From Bacteroidales bacterium (lineage in GTDB: Bacteria > Bacteroidota > Bacteroidia > Bacteroidales > UBA932), in contig JAGCUV010000102.1 in assembly GCA_017962705.1 (NCBI GenBank), positions 1 to 32,355 on the forward strand: a stretch of 32,355 nucleotides of DNA, written 5' to 3'. Numbering within the stretch: position 1 is the first letter of the stretch; each line of letters starts with the position of its first letter. The notes beneath the pieces were generated by a model. It saw only the letters and a list, made by a program, of their open reading frames with translations. It was not told the origin of the DNA and did no database searches. Positions 1 to 7,800 of the stretch are shown in pieces. The position numbers and the translations under genes are program-made.

Positions 1-6
1 TTCATA

Positions 7-1428
7 TCATTGTTCAAATTTTCGTAGGGCTTCGGCAACGAGATAAGTGCTGCCGCCGATGTAGATAAGGTCTTCGGGGGCGGCGTCAGCCAGGACGCGG
101 GAGACGGCTTCGGCAACAGTGGGGGCGATGCGGCAGGAACGGAAGCGTGCCGGAGTCAGGAGTTCCTGAATTTTTTCAGGGCGCAGGGCACGGGGGTTGT
201 CGGCGGCGGTGAGCATCAGATCGGCGCCGGCGGGAAGCAGGGCTACGGCCGCGGCGACATCCTTGTCGCTGACGCTGCCATATATGATCCGGACGCGGCG
301 GCCTTTGTCGAGTTCCGCCTGCAGGGTCGCGAAATTCCAGCGCAGTCCGTGGGCGTTGTGCCCGATGTCGCAAATCACCTCAGGGAACTTTTGCAGGCGT
401 TCCCAACGGCCGCGCAGGCCCGTGAGGGCCGCCGCGTGCGCCAGGGCATCGTGCAAAGGTTTTGCACGAAGGACTGCGCATGATGCCTTGCCGTCGTCCC
501 GGGCATCCACCCCGTTCCCTGCCAGCACGCGCAAAGCGCAGAGCACGGTACGCAGGTTCGACCGCTGATACACTCCCGGCAGATCCATTTCGCCCAATAG
601 GCGCTCGAACGCGTCTGCCTGCTTCTCGGAAGAATCGTCGCTGATGTTCGGCAACGGCTCTGTCTCCGCGTAGTGCAACAAGCCCATAATCTGCGCCTTG
701 TCGCCTCCGAAACAAGGTTCGGACAAATTCGTATAAAGCACTTTTTTCTCAAAGACAGGATTGATTTCCGGGCTGCCTTCTCCGATGACGACGGGTACGC
801 GCGGCTTGATGATGCCCGCTTTCTCGAAGGCGATTTCCGCCAGGCTGTTTCCCAAAATGTCGCAGTGGTCCAGCCCGATGCTGGTGATAACGCTTAGTTC
901 GGGCCGGATGATGTTGGTGCTGTCCAGCCGTCCGCCCAGGCCCGTCTCAATGACGGCGTAATCCACGCCGTAGCGGGCGAACCAGTCGAAGGCCATCAAG
1001 GTCGTAATCTCAAAGAAGGACAGCCCCAACCGGTCGTAATCGCCTTGCCATCTGTCGCAGAAATCCAGCGCGGCCTCTTTGTCAATCAAGCGGAAGGACG
1101 CCGAGCCCGACGGGACAGCCCCGGCAGACGATCCCCCCTCAAGGGAGATGACACGAATCCTTTCCCGGAAGTCCAGCAGGTGGGGAGAGGTGTAGAGGCC
1201 CACTTTGTGACCCTGTGCGGCGAGGGCGGCGGCCATCATGTGGCAAACGGAGCCTTTCCCGTTGGTTCCCGCCACGTGGATGCACTTGTAGGAACGATGG
1301 GGATGTCCCATCAGCCCGTCCATCACCTGTATCCCTTCCAGTCCCGGATGGTAGGCTTCTTTCCCGACAGCCTGAAAGGACGGGTGCCGGGTGAAAAGTT
1401 CCTTCATAATGCGTTCGTACCGCTCCAT
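7..1428 (-). CDS. folC: Bifunctional folylpolyglutamate synthase / dihydrofolate synthase
   Basis: This cytoplasmic Mur-ligase-family enzyme adds glutamate to dihydropteroate and folates, using ATP. The 473-residue product shows the family P-loop HVAGTNGKGS (residues 51-60), the folate-loop signature TSPHLLDFRERIR (80-92), then ETGLGGRLDSTN and the ligase signature around SIGLDHCDILG and EKAGIIKP. The C-terminal domain carries DIGHNAHG, the counterpart of the usual D.AHNP motif. I start at the ATG at 1428 (MERYER). The frame is open up to 1563, but the extra residues are unlike the family and run through the promoter box at 1454-1461 and into the divergent gene. It is slightly longer than the usual 420-440 residues, partly because of a Gly/Ser-rich insert near residue 100. 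The gene stands alone, divergent from the PurL-like gene. The identification is secure. Confidence 0.95.
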   Translation of the reverse strand: MERYERIMKELFTRHPSFQAVGKEAYHPGLEGIQVMDGLMGHPHRSYKCIHVAGTNGKGSVCHMMAAALAAQGHKVGLYTSPHLLDFRERIRVISLEGGSSAGAVPSGSASFRLIDKEAALDFCDRWQGDYDRLGLSFFEITTLMAFDWFARYGVDYAVIETGLGGRLDSTNIIRPELSVITSIGLDHCDILGNSLAEIAFEKAGIIKPRVPVVIGEGSPEINPVFEKKVLYTNLSEPCFGGDKAQIMGLLHYAETEPLPNISDDSSEKQADAFERLLGEMDLPGVYQRSNLRTVLCALRVLAGNGVDARDDGKASCAVLRAKPLHDALAHAAALTGLRGRWERLQKFPEVICDIGHNAHGLRWNFATLQAELDKGRRVRIIYGSVSDKDVAAAVALLPAGADLMLTAADNPRALRPEKIQELLTPARFRSCRIAPTVAEAVSRVLADAAPEDLIYIGGSTYLVAEALRKFEQ

Positions 1429-1453
1429 TTCGTCTAATTTTTTGTCAAGTTTG

Positions 1454-1461
1454 CAAAAATA
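1454..1461 (-). promoter_or_regulatory. Bacteroidota -7 box for folC
   Basis: Read on the minus strand this is TATTTTTG, matching the Bacteroidota -7 consensus TAnnTTTG, 25 nt upstream of the folC ATG. No clean TTTG -33 box lies 19-20 nt further upstream; TTTCG is the nearest. The position in the short divergent gap supports the call. Confidence 0.55.
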
Positions 1462-1501
1462 ATTAATTTTGGGGGATTTTTGACGAAAGAACCACTCAAG
1501 A

Positions 1502-2509
1502 ATGACGCTTTTCGATGCTTTGTATGTGATTGACGGTGTACCGCAAGAGGATACGCCCCGCAATTTATTGACGGGAGAACTATCCGTAGCGGATGCTGAT
1601 GGTGCCGGGACGGCTCACGAGGCATTGCCTGTGCTGTCGGATGAGACGGTGGATCCGCATTTGAGCACGTGGACCTATCACGAAAGCGACATTCCGGCCT
1701 ATCTGGAGAAAATGGCGGCATATCCCTATCCTTTTTCTTTGCGTTACCCGGCTTCGTCCGCGCGTCTGGCCTTGGCTGCTGCGCTGGCCGACACTTTGTG
1801 GCGTGAAGGCCATTTCGGTTACGAGCAACTTCGTCTTCGTCTGGAGTGGTTGTGGGATGAAAAGGCCCTGGGAGCGCCGGCTTCTTTTTATGCAAGTTGC
1901 GAGGCCCTGGGAGAATATCTGGAGAGCCTTCGCCTGGATATCGACGCTTTGCTGCAACACTCCGCACCGGTGTGTGAAATCATTCCGCAATTTTCTACAC
2001 CGCAGGCCCCGGACGCACCGGCTCTTCCCATCCGGAAAGTTCCGGCCCAACTGCTTCCACAAGAAGATAGTTGGATTCTGTATCTCCCCTTGGATCCTTG
2101 CCGTTTCTCGCTGGGAGGCAGCCTGCTTTCCAAAGTCTGCGGCAATGCCGGAGATGGCCCGGTGGAAGCCGGGGACGGGGATTATTTGATGGATGTGTAC
2201 GAAATCGTCCGTGAAATGGTGGAGGATGGTATCGTGTTGAGTGGGATGACAGTCGCTCGCGGAGGTCTGATGACGGCGCTGGATCGCTGGTGCGGCCGGA
2301 CGCTCGGCGCAGACTTGGATATCGCTCCTTTGATGAAGGCCTGCGATTTGTCTGAAACGGATGAAACCGACCGCGCCCGGGTTCTCTTCGGCGAAGTTCC
2401 GGCTGTTTTGATTCAAATCAGGGATGAGGATTACGACTATGTGGATGCGCAATGCCTGTTGCAGGATGTGGCCTATTATGCGCTGGGGCATATCCCTATT
2501 TCGGTTTGA
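1502..2509 (+). CDS. Stand-alone degenerate PurL second-half (AIRS-like) protein, probable pseudoenzyme
   Basis: This 335-residue protein resembles the second synthetase half of large-type FGAM synthase (PurL). Residues 83-150 (ASSARLALAAALAD, then LEWLW, FYASCEALGEYL, LRLDID) follow the PurL order FAASARLAV..EALTN, NWM, LYEAVKAVGEEL, LGLTIP. Residues 191-330 follow the AIRS C-terminal domain: LGGS at 204-207 (PurL LGATALAQV), GDGDYLMDVYEIV for the linker helix, RGGLMTAL at 253-260 (PurL SDGGLLVTLAEM), LGADLDI, and LFGEVPAVLIQI at 295-306 (PurL LFNEELGAVIQV). The PurL motif HDRSDGG is replaced by MTVARGG, and GKDSMSM is missing. The first synthetase half and the glutaminase domain are absent. 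I infer a folded protein without PurL activity. The comparison rests on my memory of the E. coli sequence. The 3' end overlaps recR convergently by 14 bp. Confidence 0.7.
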   Translation: MTLFDALYVIDGVPQEDTPRNLLTGELSVADADGAGTAHEALPVLSDETVDPHLSTWTYHESDIPAYLEKMAAYPYPFSLRYPASSARLALAAALADTLWREGHFGYEQLRLRLEWLWDEKALGAPASFYASCEALGEYLESLRLDIDALLQHSAPVCEIIPQFSTPQAPDAPALPIRKVPAQLLPQEDSWILYLPLDPCRFSLGGSLLSKVCGNAGDGPVEAGDGDYLMDVYEIVREMVEDGIVLSGMTVARGGLMTALDRWCGRTLGADLDIAPLMKACDLSETDETDRARVLFGEVPAVLIQIRDEDYDYVDAQCLLQDVAYYALGHIPISV

Positions 2510-3191
2510 ACTCCTGCCGCGATTCGATGGAGCGGCCGAGGGTGAGGGCGTCGGCGTATTCGAGATCGGCTCCGAAACCGAGGCCGCGCGCCAGGGTAGT
2601 GACCTTGATGCAACCGGCCGTCCCTTGCGCGCCAAAGAGAGTTTCCTGTGCCCCGGCCCGGGCCAGCAGGGCGTCAATCTGCCGATAAAGATAAAAGGCG
2701 GTGGTTTCTCCTTCGACATCCCCGCTGAGGGCGAAGATGATTTCCAGCGTTTCTCCCTTCGGACCCCGGTCCAGATGCTCCCGGATACGCCTGAGCAGTG
2801 CTTCGATAGCCAAATCGCCCGGCCCGATGCCGTGAATGGGGGAGATGATGCCCCCGAGCACATGGTAGAGCCCGTGGTAGCGTCCCGTTCCCTCGATGCT
2901 CATGACATCGCGAATGCTTTCCACCACGCAAATCGTGGCGTTGTCGCGGCTACGGTCTTTGCAGAAGGAACACACTTCGTTGTCGGAAATCATATTGCAA
3001 TGGCTGCAATACTTGATGTCCTTGCGCATCTTCGCGATGGAGTCGGTGAAATGCGTGACATTTTCTTCGGGCTGGGCCAACAGATAGAGGGCCAGCCGCA
3101 ACGCACTGCGGGATCCCACCCCCGGCAGGGTGCCGATGGCTTCTACGGCCTGCATCAACAGTTTTGATGGATAGGCGGGTTGGTCGTTCAT
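2496..3191 (-). CDS. recR: Recombination mediator protein RecR
   Basis: RecR acts with RecO (and RecF) to load RecA onto gapped DNA. The 231-residue product has the N-terminal helix-hairpin-helix (LPGVGSRSA, 22-30), a four-cysteine zinc site (C62, C65, C74, C77), a Toprim domain beginning at ICVVES (E91) with the YHGLYHVLGG segment, and the C-terminal LARGLGFGADLEYADALTLGRS walker-like region. I chose the ATG at 3191 (MNDQ) because the only upstream in-frame start is a TTG at 3206. It is about 25-30 residues longer than a typical RecR, and the domains look intact. It is transcribed divergently from corA, and its 3' end overlaps the PurL-like gene by 14 bp. Confidence 0.96.
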   Translation of the reverse strand: MNDQPAYPSKLLMQAVEAIGTLPGVGSRSALRLALYLLAQPEENVTHFTDSIAKMRKDIKYCSHCNMISDNEVCSFCKDRSRDNATICVVESIRDVMSIEGTGRYHGLYHVLGGIISPIHGIGPGDLAIEALLRRIREHLDRGPKGETLEIIFALSGDVEGETTAFYLYRQIDALLARAGAQETLFGAQGTAGCIKVTTLARGLGFGADLEYADALTLGRSIESRQEFKPK

Positions 3192-3207
3192 CTCTTTTTC
3201 TTTCAAC

Positions 3208-3241
3208 TTTGCAAATATACGGATTATTTTTTATACCTTTG
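3208..3241 (+). promoter_or_regulatory. Promoter for corA and possibly the downstream envelope genes
   Basis: TACCTTTG at 3234-3241 matches the Bacteroidota -7 box. A TTTG at 3208-3211 could be the -33 box, although its 22-nt spacing is longer than the usual 19-20. The leader to the corA ATG is about 40 nt. I see no other promoter box in the 12-nt and 11-nt gaps downstream, so this may also drive the genes up to 14053. Confidence 0.5.
3212..3219 (-). promoter_or_regulatory. Bacteroidota -7 box for recR
   Basis: The minus strand reads TATATTTG, a full match to TAnnTTTG, 20 nt upstream of the recR ATG. A recognisable -33 TTTG is not present at 19-20 nt. Confidence 0.55.
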
Positions 3242-3281
3242 CAGATTGTATAATTGTAGGGGCAAGTAAACTTAAACGGCT

Positions 3282-4235
3282 ATGATTGAGATTCTCTACA
3301 AAAATGAAGGCCGGATTGAGGCCATACAGACGGTGGAAGCCCTCACCGGGCTGCGTCCTGCTGATGTAGTCTGGATTGATATGGTTTCTCCCGAAGGAGA
3401 GGAGAAAAGAGCCGTCGAATCTTTCCTCGGCATTTCCCTGCAAACCCGCGCCCAGGCGGAGGAGATTGAGAGTTCTTCCCGTTATTCCGAGACGGAAACA
3501 GCCGTTTTCATCAATACCAATTTTATTTCTCCGGCGCCGGACGATTATACCCAGGAAGCGGTTTCCTTTATCGTTTCCGACGCCATCCTGACAACTCTCC
3601 GGGAGAATCCCCTGCGCAGTTTCACGGTCTTGCAACGCCGGATGCAGGCCTATCCCAAAAACTATCCCGACGGTTTCTCCGTTTTCGTGAGCATACTCGA
3701 ACAGCGTGTCGATTTGGATGCGGATATGATTGAAATTATGAGCCAGGAGATTGCCCAATATAATAAGAAGGTGTCTCTCGGCGAAGATGTCAACGAGGAA
3801 TTCCTGCTCGACATCAACCAGTTGCAGGAAAACACGATGTTGGTACGGGAGAATGTCGTGGATAAGCAGCGCATGGTCTCCAGCCTTTTGCGCAGCGACC
3901 TGTGTCCGAAGTATCTTACTGAAAAGCTGGAAGTGCTGCTCAAGGATATCGCGTCCCTGATCAATCACACCAACTTTTCTTTTGAGCGTCTGGAATATTT
4001 GCAGAATACGGTTATCGGTATCATCAATCTCGACCAGAACAAGATTATGAAAATTTTTACGCTGGTGTCCCTGTTGCTGATGCCGCCGACCCTCATTGCA
4101 AGCATCTTCGGAATGAATGTGAATTTCGGGAATTACATCGCAGAGTCATCCTGGGCCTGGATTGTTATTCTCGGGATGATGGTCTTGAGTTTTGTGGTTG
4201 TGATAGTTGTCTTCAAAATCAGAAAAATGCTATAA
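3282..4235 (+). CDS. corA: CorA-family magnesium/divalent metal transporter
   Basis: This is an inner-membrane pentameric channel for Mg2+ (some members carry Co2+ or other divalent ions). The 317-residue product has a large soluble alpha/beta N-terminal domain, a long helical stalk (about 150-250), then two C-terminal membrane segments (about 257-276 and 288-310). The signature GMN lies at residues 277-279, directly after the first segment. The basic end KIRKML is usual for the family. The ATG at 3282 gives a complete protein. The next gene follows after 12 nt. Mg2+ is the family default; the sequence alone does not fix the ion. Confidence 0.93.
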   Translation: MIEILYKNEGRIEAIQTVEALTGLRPADVVWIDMVSPEGEEKRAVESFLGISLQTRAQAEEIESSSRYSETETAVFINTNFISPAPDDYTQEAVSFIVSDAILTTLRENPLRSFTVLQRRMQAYPKNYPDGFSVFVSILEQRVDLDADMIEIMSQEIAQYNKKVSLGEDVNEEFLLDINQLQENTMLVRENVVDKQRMVSSLLRSDLCPKYLTEKLEVLLKDIASLINHTNFSFERLEYLQNTVIGIINLDQNKIMKIFTLVSLLLMPPTLIASIFGMNVNFGNYIAESSWAWIVILGMMVLSFVVVIVVFKIRKML

Positions 4236-4247
4236 AACCTGTTTCGT

Positions 4248-5210
4248 ATGAAGAACTTCATTTCCCTCGTAATCTTTCTGGCGGCGTCAACGCTGATGAT
4301 TACCTCGTGTTCCGGGCCGAAAGACCTCCGGCTCCTGTATTGGAACATTCAAAACGGAATGTGGGATGGGCAGCCCGACAATTACGACCGCTTTGTCGGT
4401 TTTGTCAAAAGCCAAAAGCCCGATATTTGCGTTTGGTGCGAGGCACAGACCATTTACATCAACGGTACCAACAAACGATGTGACACGGCGGACCGCTATC
4501 TGGTTAAGAACTGGGATAAACTGGCCGCCCGTTATGGTCACAAACATATTTATCTGGCCGGTCACAGGGACAATTATCCACAGGTGATTACCTCCCGTTT
4601 TCCCATTGAGAACGTCAAGCGTATCCTGGGGGAAGAGCCGGACAGCATCATCGTGCACGGCGCCGGCTGGGTCCGTATCCGCCGGGCAGGCAAAACGTTC
4701 AATGTTGTCAGCCTGCATACCTGGCCCCAGCGTTATGCTTTCGGGGTGCCCGGGCATCAGCGTGATTCCAGCGCCGCTCTCAATGGAGGGGACCATTATC
4801 GCAGGATGGAAATGGAATATGTTTGCAAACATACCATTGGCACCGACCCGGATGCCACCGATAATTATTGGTTATTCATGGGCGATTTCAACTCTCGTTC
4901 CCGTCTGGACAATGAGACCAACGCATACGGCTACGCGGAGGATGACACACGTTTCCTGCCGCAGGATTACATTTTGCAGCACACGCCTTACAGGGATGTG
5001 GTGCGTGAAAAACATCCCGGCGAAGCCTTGACCACCACATTCGGCACGGCCCGCATCGATTATGTCTATTGTACGCCGCCTTTGTTTGAGAAAGTGACCC
5101 GGGCAGAAATCATCAGAGATGAGTATACGACCCCGGTCAGGGACAGCGTCGTCAAGAATTTCTACCATCCCTCTGATCACCTTCCTATTATAGTGGACTT
5201 CCAGTTCTGA
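4248..5210 (+). CDS. Endonuclease/exonuclease/phosphatase-family lipoprotein
   Basis: This is a 320-residue predicted lipoprotein with lipobox ITSC (Cys21). It has the EEP (DNase I-like) fold signatures in order: YWNIQNG (31-37), the metal-binding Glu in CVWCEAQ (E65), SLHTWP (H157), MGDFNSRS (D213, N215) and the terminal SDHLPIIVDF (D310, H311). The full catalytic set is present, so it should be an active metal-dependent phosphodiesterase or phosphatase. The substrate cannot be read from the sequence; secreted relatives include nucleases, sphingomyelinases and inositol phosphatases. It lies 12 nt after corA and 11 nt before the fimbrillin-like lipoprotein gene, so co-transcription is likely. 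It may be either the start of the surface block or only a neighbour. Confidence 0.87.
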   Translation: MKNFISLVIFLAASTLMITSCSGPKDLRLLYWNIQNGMWDGQPDNYDRFVGFVKSQKPDICVWCEAQTIYINGTNKRCDTADRYLVKNWDKLAARYGHKHIYLAGHRDNYPQVITSRFPIENVKRILGEEPDSIIVHGAGWVRIRRAGKTFNVVSLHTWPQRYAFGVPGHQRDSSAALNGGDHYRRMEMEYVCKHTIGTDPDATDNYWLFMGDFNSRSRLDNETNAYGYAEDDTRFLPQDYILQHTPYRDVVREKHPGEALTTTFGTARIDYVYCTPPLFEKVTRAEIIRDEYTTPVRDSVVKNFYHPSDHLPIIVDFQF

Positions 5211-5221
5211 TCTTCTTTTCA

Positions 5222-7060
5222 ATGAAACTTCATAACCTAAACTTCTTACTGACTATACTGACTTCCTTCCTGCTCGCGGCCTGTTCGGGAGTGCGGGGAG
5301 AAATGGATGGAGCCGCTGTCCGCAGCGCGGAGGATGGCCCTTGTGAGGTGCATTTCTGGATGGATGACGAAGGCACCCGTACGGCGGTTGCTTCCGACTT
5401 GCATTCCGTTTGTTGGGAAGACGGAGACCATCTCGCTCTTTGGGCTTTCAAGCCGGACCACAGCCAGGCCCTTTCCGCCCAGGATTTCGTGGTGTACGGC
5501 CGTTCCGACCAAAGAGCCTTCTTCTCTTCGACCTTGAAATCGCCCATGGCGGAAGGCGCTTATACCTATTGGGCCGCTTCTCCCCTTCCTTCCAAAGTTC
5601 AGGATGATTATGTTTATTTCTCCATTCCGACCGAGCAGAACGGCCAGGGCGCGGGAGTGATGTTCTCCGATTTGGTTCAGGCCGGTCCGCTCAAACTCCG
5701 GGAGGAATACGCCCAGGCGGAACAGTTCGCCCTGCAGATGAGCCAGCAACTGCACCTGCTGCGTTTCTATGTGCAGGATGATCAGCAGTTGCTCGGGGGT
5801 GAGAAAGTCGAGAAAATCCAGTTCGTGTTTCCTTCCGCAGTAACCGGGACCTTACGCGCTTCACTGCCCGTCGCCGCCGAGCCGGGCGTTTATCTTTCAT
5901 CCGACCAGACGCTGCAGAACGGAAGTACGCAGTTGAATCTGGTACTCGACCAGAAACTGGCAGCCTCCAGTGGGACGAAACGTGAATATGCTTTCGCTAC
6001 GATTTTCCCGCGCCAGTGGGGATCGGACGATTCTTTCTCGGCCCGGCTTTACAGTCAAAGCAAACTGGCCATTGTGGATGAGATCCCGCTGAACGGAAGG
6101 AATATGCGGGCGGCGCACGCCACTTCCGTCAAACTGACCCCCAACCGCCAGCGCGAATATCGCCGCATATTCATCAATTTCCGCTCCAACCCCATCGGCG
6201 AATCCATCAAATCCATCACGCTGACGGCTCCTTCCGGATGCAAATGGGGCGACAATACCGGCAATACCTATACGATTTCCCCGGGAAAGAACATCCTGCC
6301 CGGCGATTCCTTCCTGCTTGAGTACGAGGATGCTTCCGCGTTCCGCACGCTCAGCACAAAGAGTGTTACCGTGACTTTCGAATCCGAACACTTGACTTGT
6401 ACCCAGACGGTCAAAATGGCCAATCTTTCCAGCGCCTCCAGCACTACGGTCAATCTGGACGTAGCCCCGCTGCTGCTGGAAGACTTTTCGACCGTGGGTG
6501 ATTTCAGTTCCAACGACGAATTTTCCGCATCCAGCGTGGGAGCCAAAGATCCGGTTACTTTCCTCAATGGATGGGCCGGCGCCCGTGTGGGCGGCAAGGC
6601 CGGGGTGGGCGTGCGCATCGCCTGTCGCCGGGAAGGCGGTCTGTGGGTCAGCGCCGAGTATGATGCCCGTATGGAATCCGCTCCGCTGGCCTGCAAGATC
6701 AAGAAGGCTGTGAATCTGAAACTGACCTTCGATTATGGTTCCGGCGGTCGTTATACGACCGTGCTCGGAGGCCCCATCGGACAGACGGTCAAAGTGGGTT
6801 ACATTACGACCACCACCAATTACAAGAGTAATTCGACATCGGGAACCTACCCCCACAGCTTCTATATCAGTTCTTCCGACTGTGACGGTGAAGGCGGGTA
6901 TGCGGCGACTTCCAATTCCAAGACCTTTGTCATCTCCGCACCTGTCACCAATATCCTCCGAATCAGTTGGCGTACGGAAATCGATTCCAAGAGCGATTTC
7001 GGAAGCACCAACACCAACTGGCTCTATCTGGATAATGTCAGCGTAACGGTAAACAAATGA
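5222..7060 (+). CDS. Fimbrillin-like lipoprotein with C-terminal jelly-roll-type domain
   Basis: This is a 612-residue surface lipoprotein with lipobox LAAC (Cys21). Residues 52-73 hold the pattern TRT..W..GD.L.LW common at the N-terminus of Bacteroidales fimbrillin-family proteins. The middle is beta-rich and repetitive, as expected for stacked sandwich domains. From about residue 418 (LLLEDFSTVGDF) to the end (NWLYLDNVSVTV) it resembles the jelly-roll or 'choice-of-anchor' type domains that often bind ligands or carbohydrate; that similarity is by general pattern only. Its stop overlaps the next start in the sequence ATGA, so translation is probably coupled. I infer a structural or adhesive role at the cell surface. 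No enzyme motif is visible. Confidence 0.7.
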   Translation: MKLHNLNFLLTILTSFLLAACSGVRGEMDGAAVRSAEDGPCEVHFWMDDEGTRTAVASDLHSVCWEDGDHLALWAFKPDHSQALSAQDFVVYGRSDQRAFFSSTLKSPMAEGAYTYWAASPLPSKVQDDYVYFSIPTEQNGQGAGVMFSDLVQAGPLKLREEYAQAEQFALQMSQQLHLLRFYVQDDQQLLGGEKVEKIQFVFPSAVTGTLRASLPVAAEPGVYLSSDQTLQNGSTQLNLVLDQKLAASSGTKREYAFATIFPRQWGSDDSFSARLYSQSKLAIVDEIPLNGRNMRAAHATSVKLTPNRQREYRRIFINFRSNPIGESIKSITLTAPSGCKWGDNTGNTYTISPGKNILPGDSFLLEYEDASAFRTLSTKSVTVTFESEHLTCTQTVKMANLSSASSTTVNLDVAPLLLEDFSTVGDFSSNDEFSASSVGAKDPVTFLNGWAGARVGGKAGVGVRIACRREGGLWVSAEYDARMESAPLACKIKKAVNLKLTFDYGSGGRYTTVLGGPIGQTVKVGYITTTTNYKSNSTSGTYPHSFYISSSDCDGEGGYAATSNSKTFVISAPVTNILRISWRTEIDSKSDFGSTNTNWLYLDNVSVTVNK

Positions 7061-7800
7061 TTATGAAAAAGATAGTTTTGTGGATTTTGCTTCTGACGCT
7101 GGCCCTCTCCTGTTCCAAGCAGGCTTCGGCACCTGGCACGGGAACCTTGCGTCTGTCGCTCTCTTCCGTCGATCTGGTGGATGAAGCGGTCAAAGGGACG
7201 CTGGCCGACTACGGCATCACGGCCCCGGCGGCAGCAGATTTCTTCCTGAGCATCAAAAATGCGAGCGGCCAGCTCTACTGGTCCGGCAAGGTGTCGGAGT
7301 GGACTGGGGAAATTGCCCTCATTGAGGGAAAATATACGGTTTCAGCCGTCTATGGTACCGAAGGCGAGGAAGGCTTTGAGAAGCCTTGGTTCGGTGCGTC
7401 CGAGGAGGTGAACATTGTGGCGGACCAGGCGCACGATGTCGTTCTGAACGCCCGATTGGCCAATACCATGGTCAAGGTTTCCCACACGGCGATGTTCGAC
7501 AATTATTTCAAAGATTGCAGCTTGACTTTCCTGACCGGGAACGGCGCTTCCATCGTTTACCCTGAGACGGAGACGCGTCCGGTGTTTATCGAGGCTTTCC
7601 GCTTCGGCATCCGGGGTACGGTTACCGCCAGAGAAAGCGGCAAGGTGTACGCGATAGAGGCTGATTATAATGATGGTATTGCCAGCGCGGCCTGCTACAC
7701 CCTGCAACTGGGGGTGGAGACGGTCGGCGGAATGACCGTCAATATCCTTTTTAATGATCATGTGGATAAAATTACTTTGGAGGAAGACCTGTATGAATAA
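7057..7800 (+). CDS. DUF4493-family lipoprotein (short form)
   Basis: This 247-residue lipoprotein has lipobox ALSC (Cys19 from the first ATG). After it comes the layout I associate with DUF4493: GTLRLSLSS strand, FFLSIKNASGQLYWSG, LIEGKYTVSAVYG, a 'FEKPWFGASEEV' segment, then ANTMVKVSH and FDNYFKD. It is essentially one such domain with little else. The ATG at 7057 overlaps the preceding stop; an alternative ATG at 7063 (MKKIVL) would give the same mature protein. The function of the family is unknown. It recurs in this block in the next two genes, which suggests related pilus-like or surface subunits of graded size. Its 3' end overlaps the next gene by 8 bp. Confidence 0.8.
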   Translation: MIMKKIVLWILLLTLALSCSKQASAPGTGTLRLSLSSVDLVDEAVKGTLADYGITAPAAADFFLSIKNASGQLYWSGKVSEWTGEIALIEGKYTVSAVYGTEGEEGFEKPWFGASEEVNIVADQAHDVVLNARLANTMVKVSHTAMFDNYFKDCSLTFLTGNGASIVYPETETRPVFIEAFRFGIRGTVTARESGKVYAIEADYNDGIASAACYTLQLGVETVGGMTVNILFNDHVDKITLEEDLYE

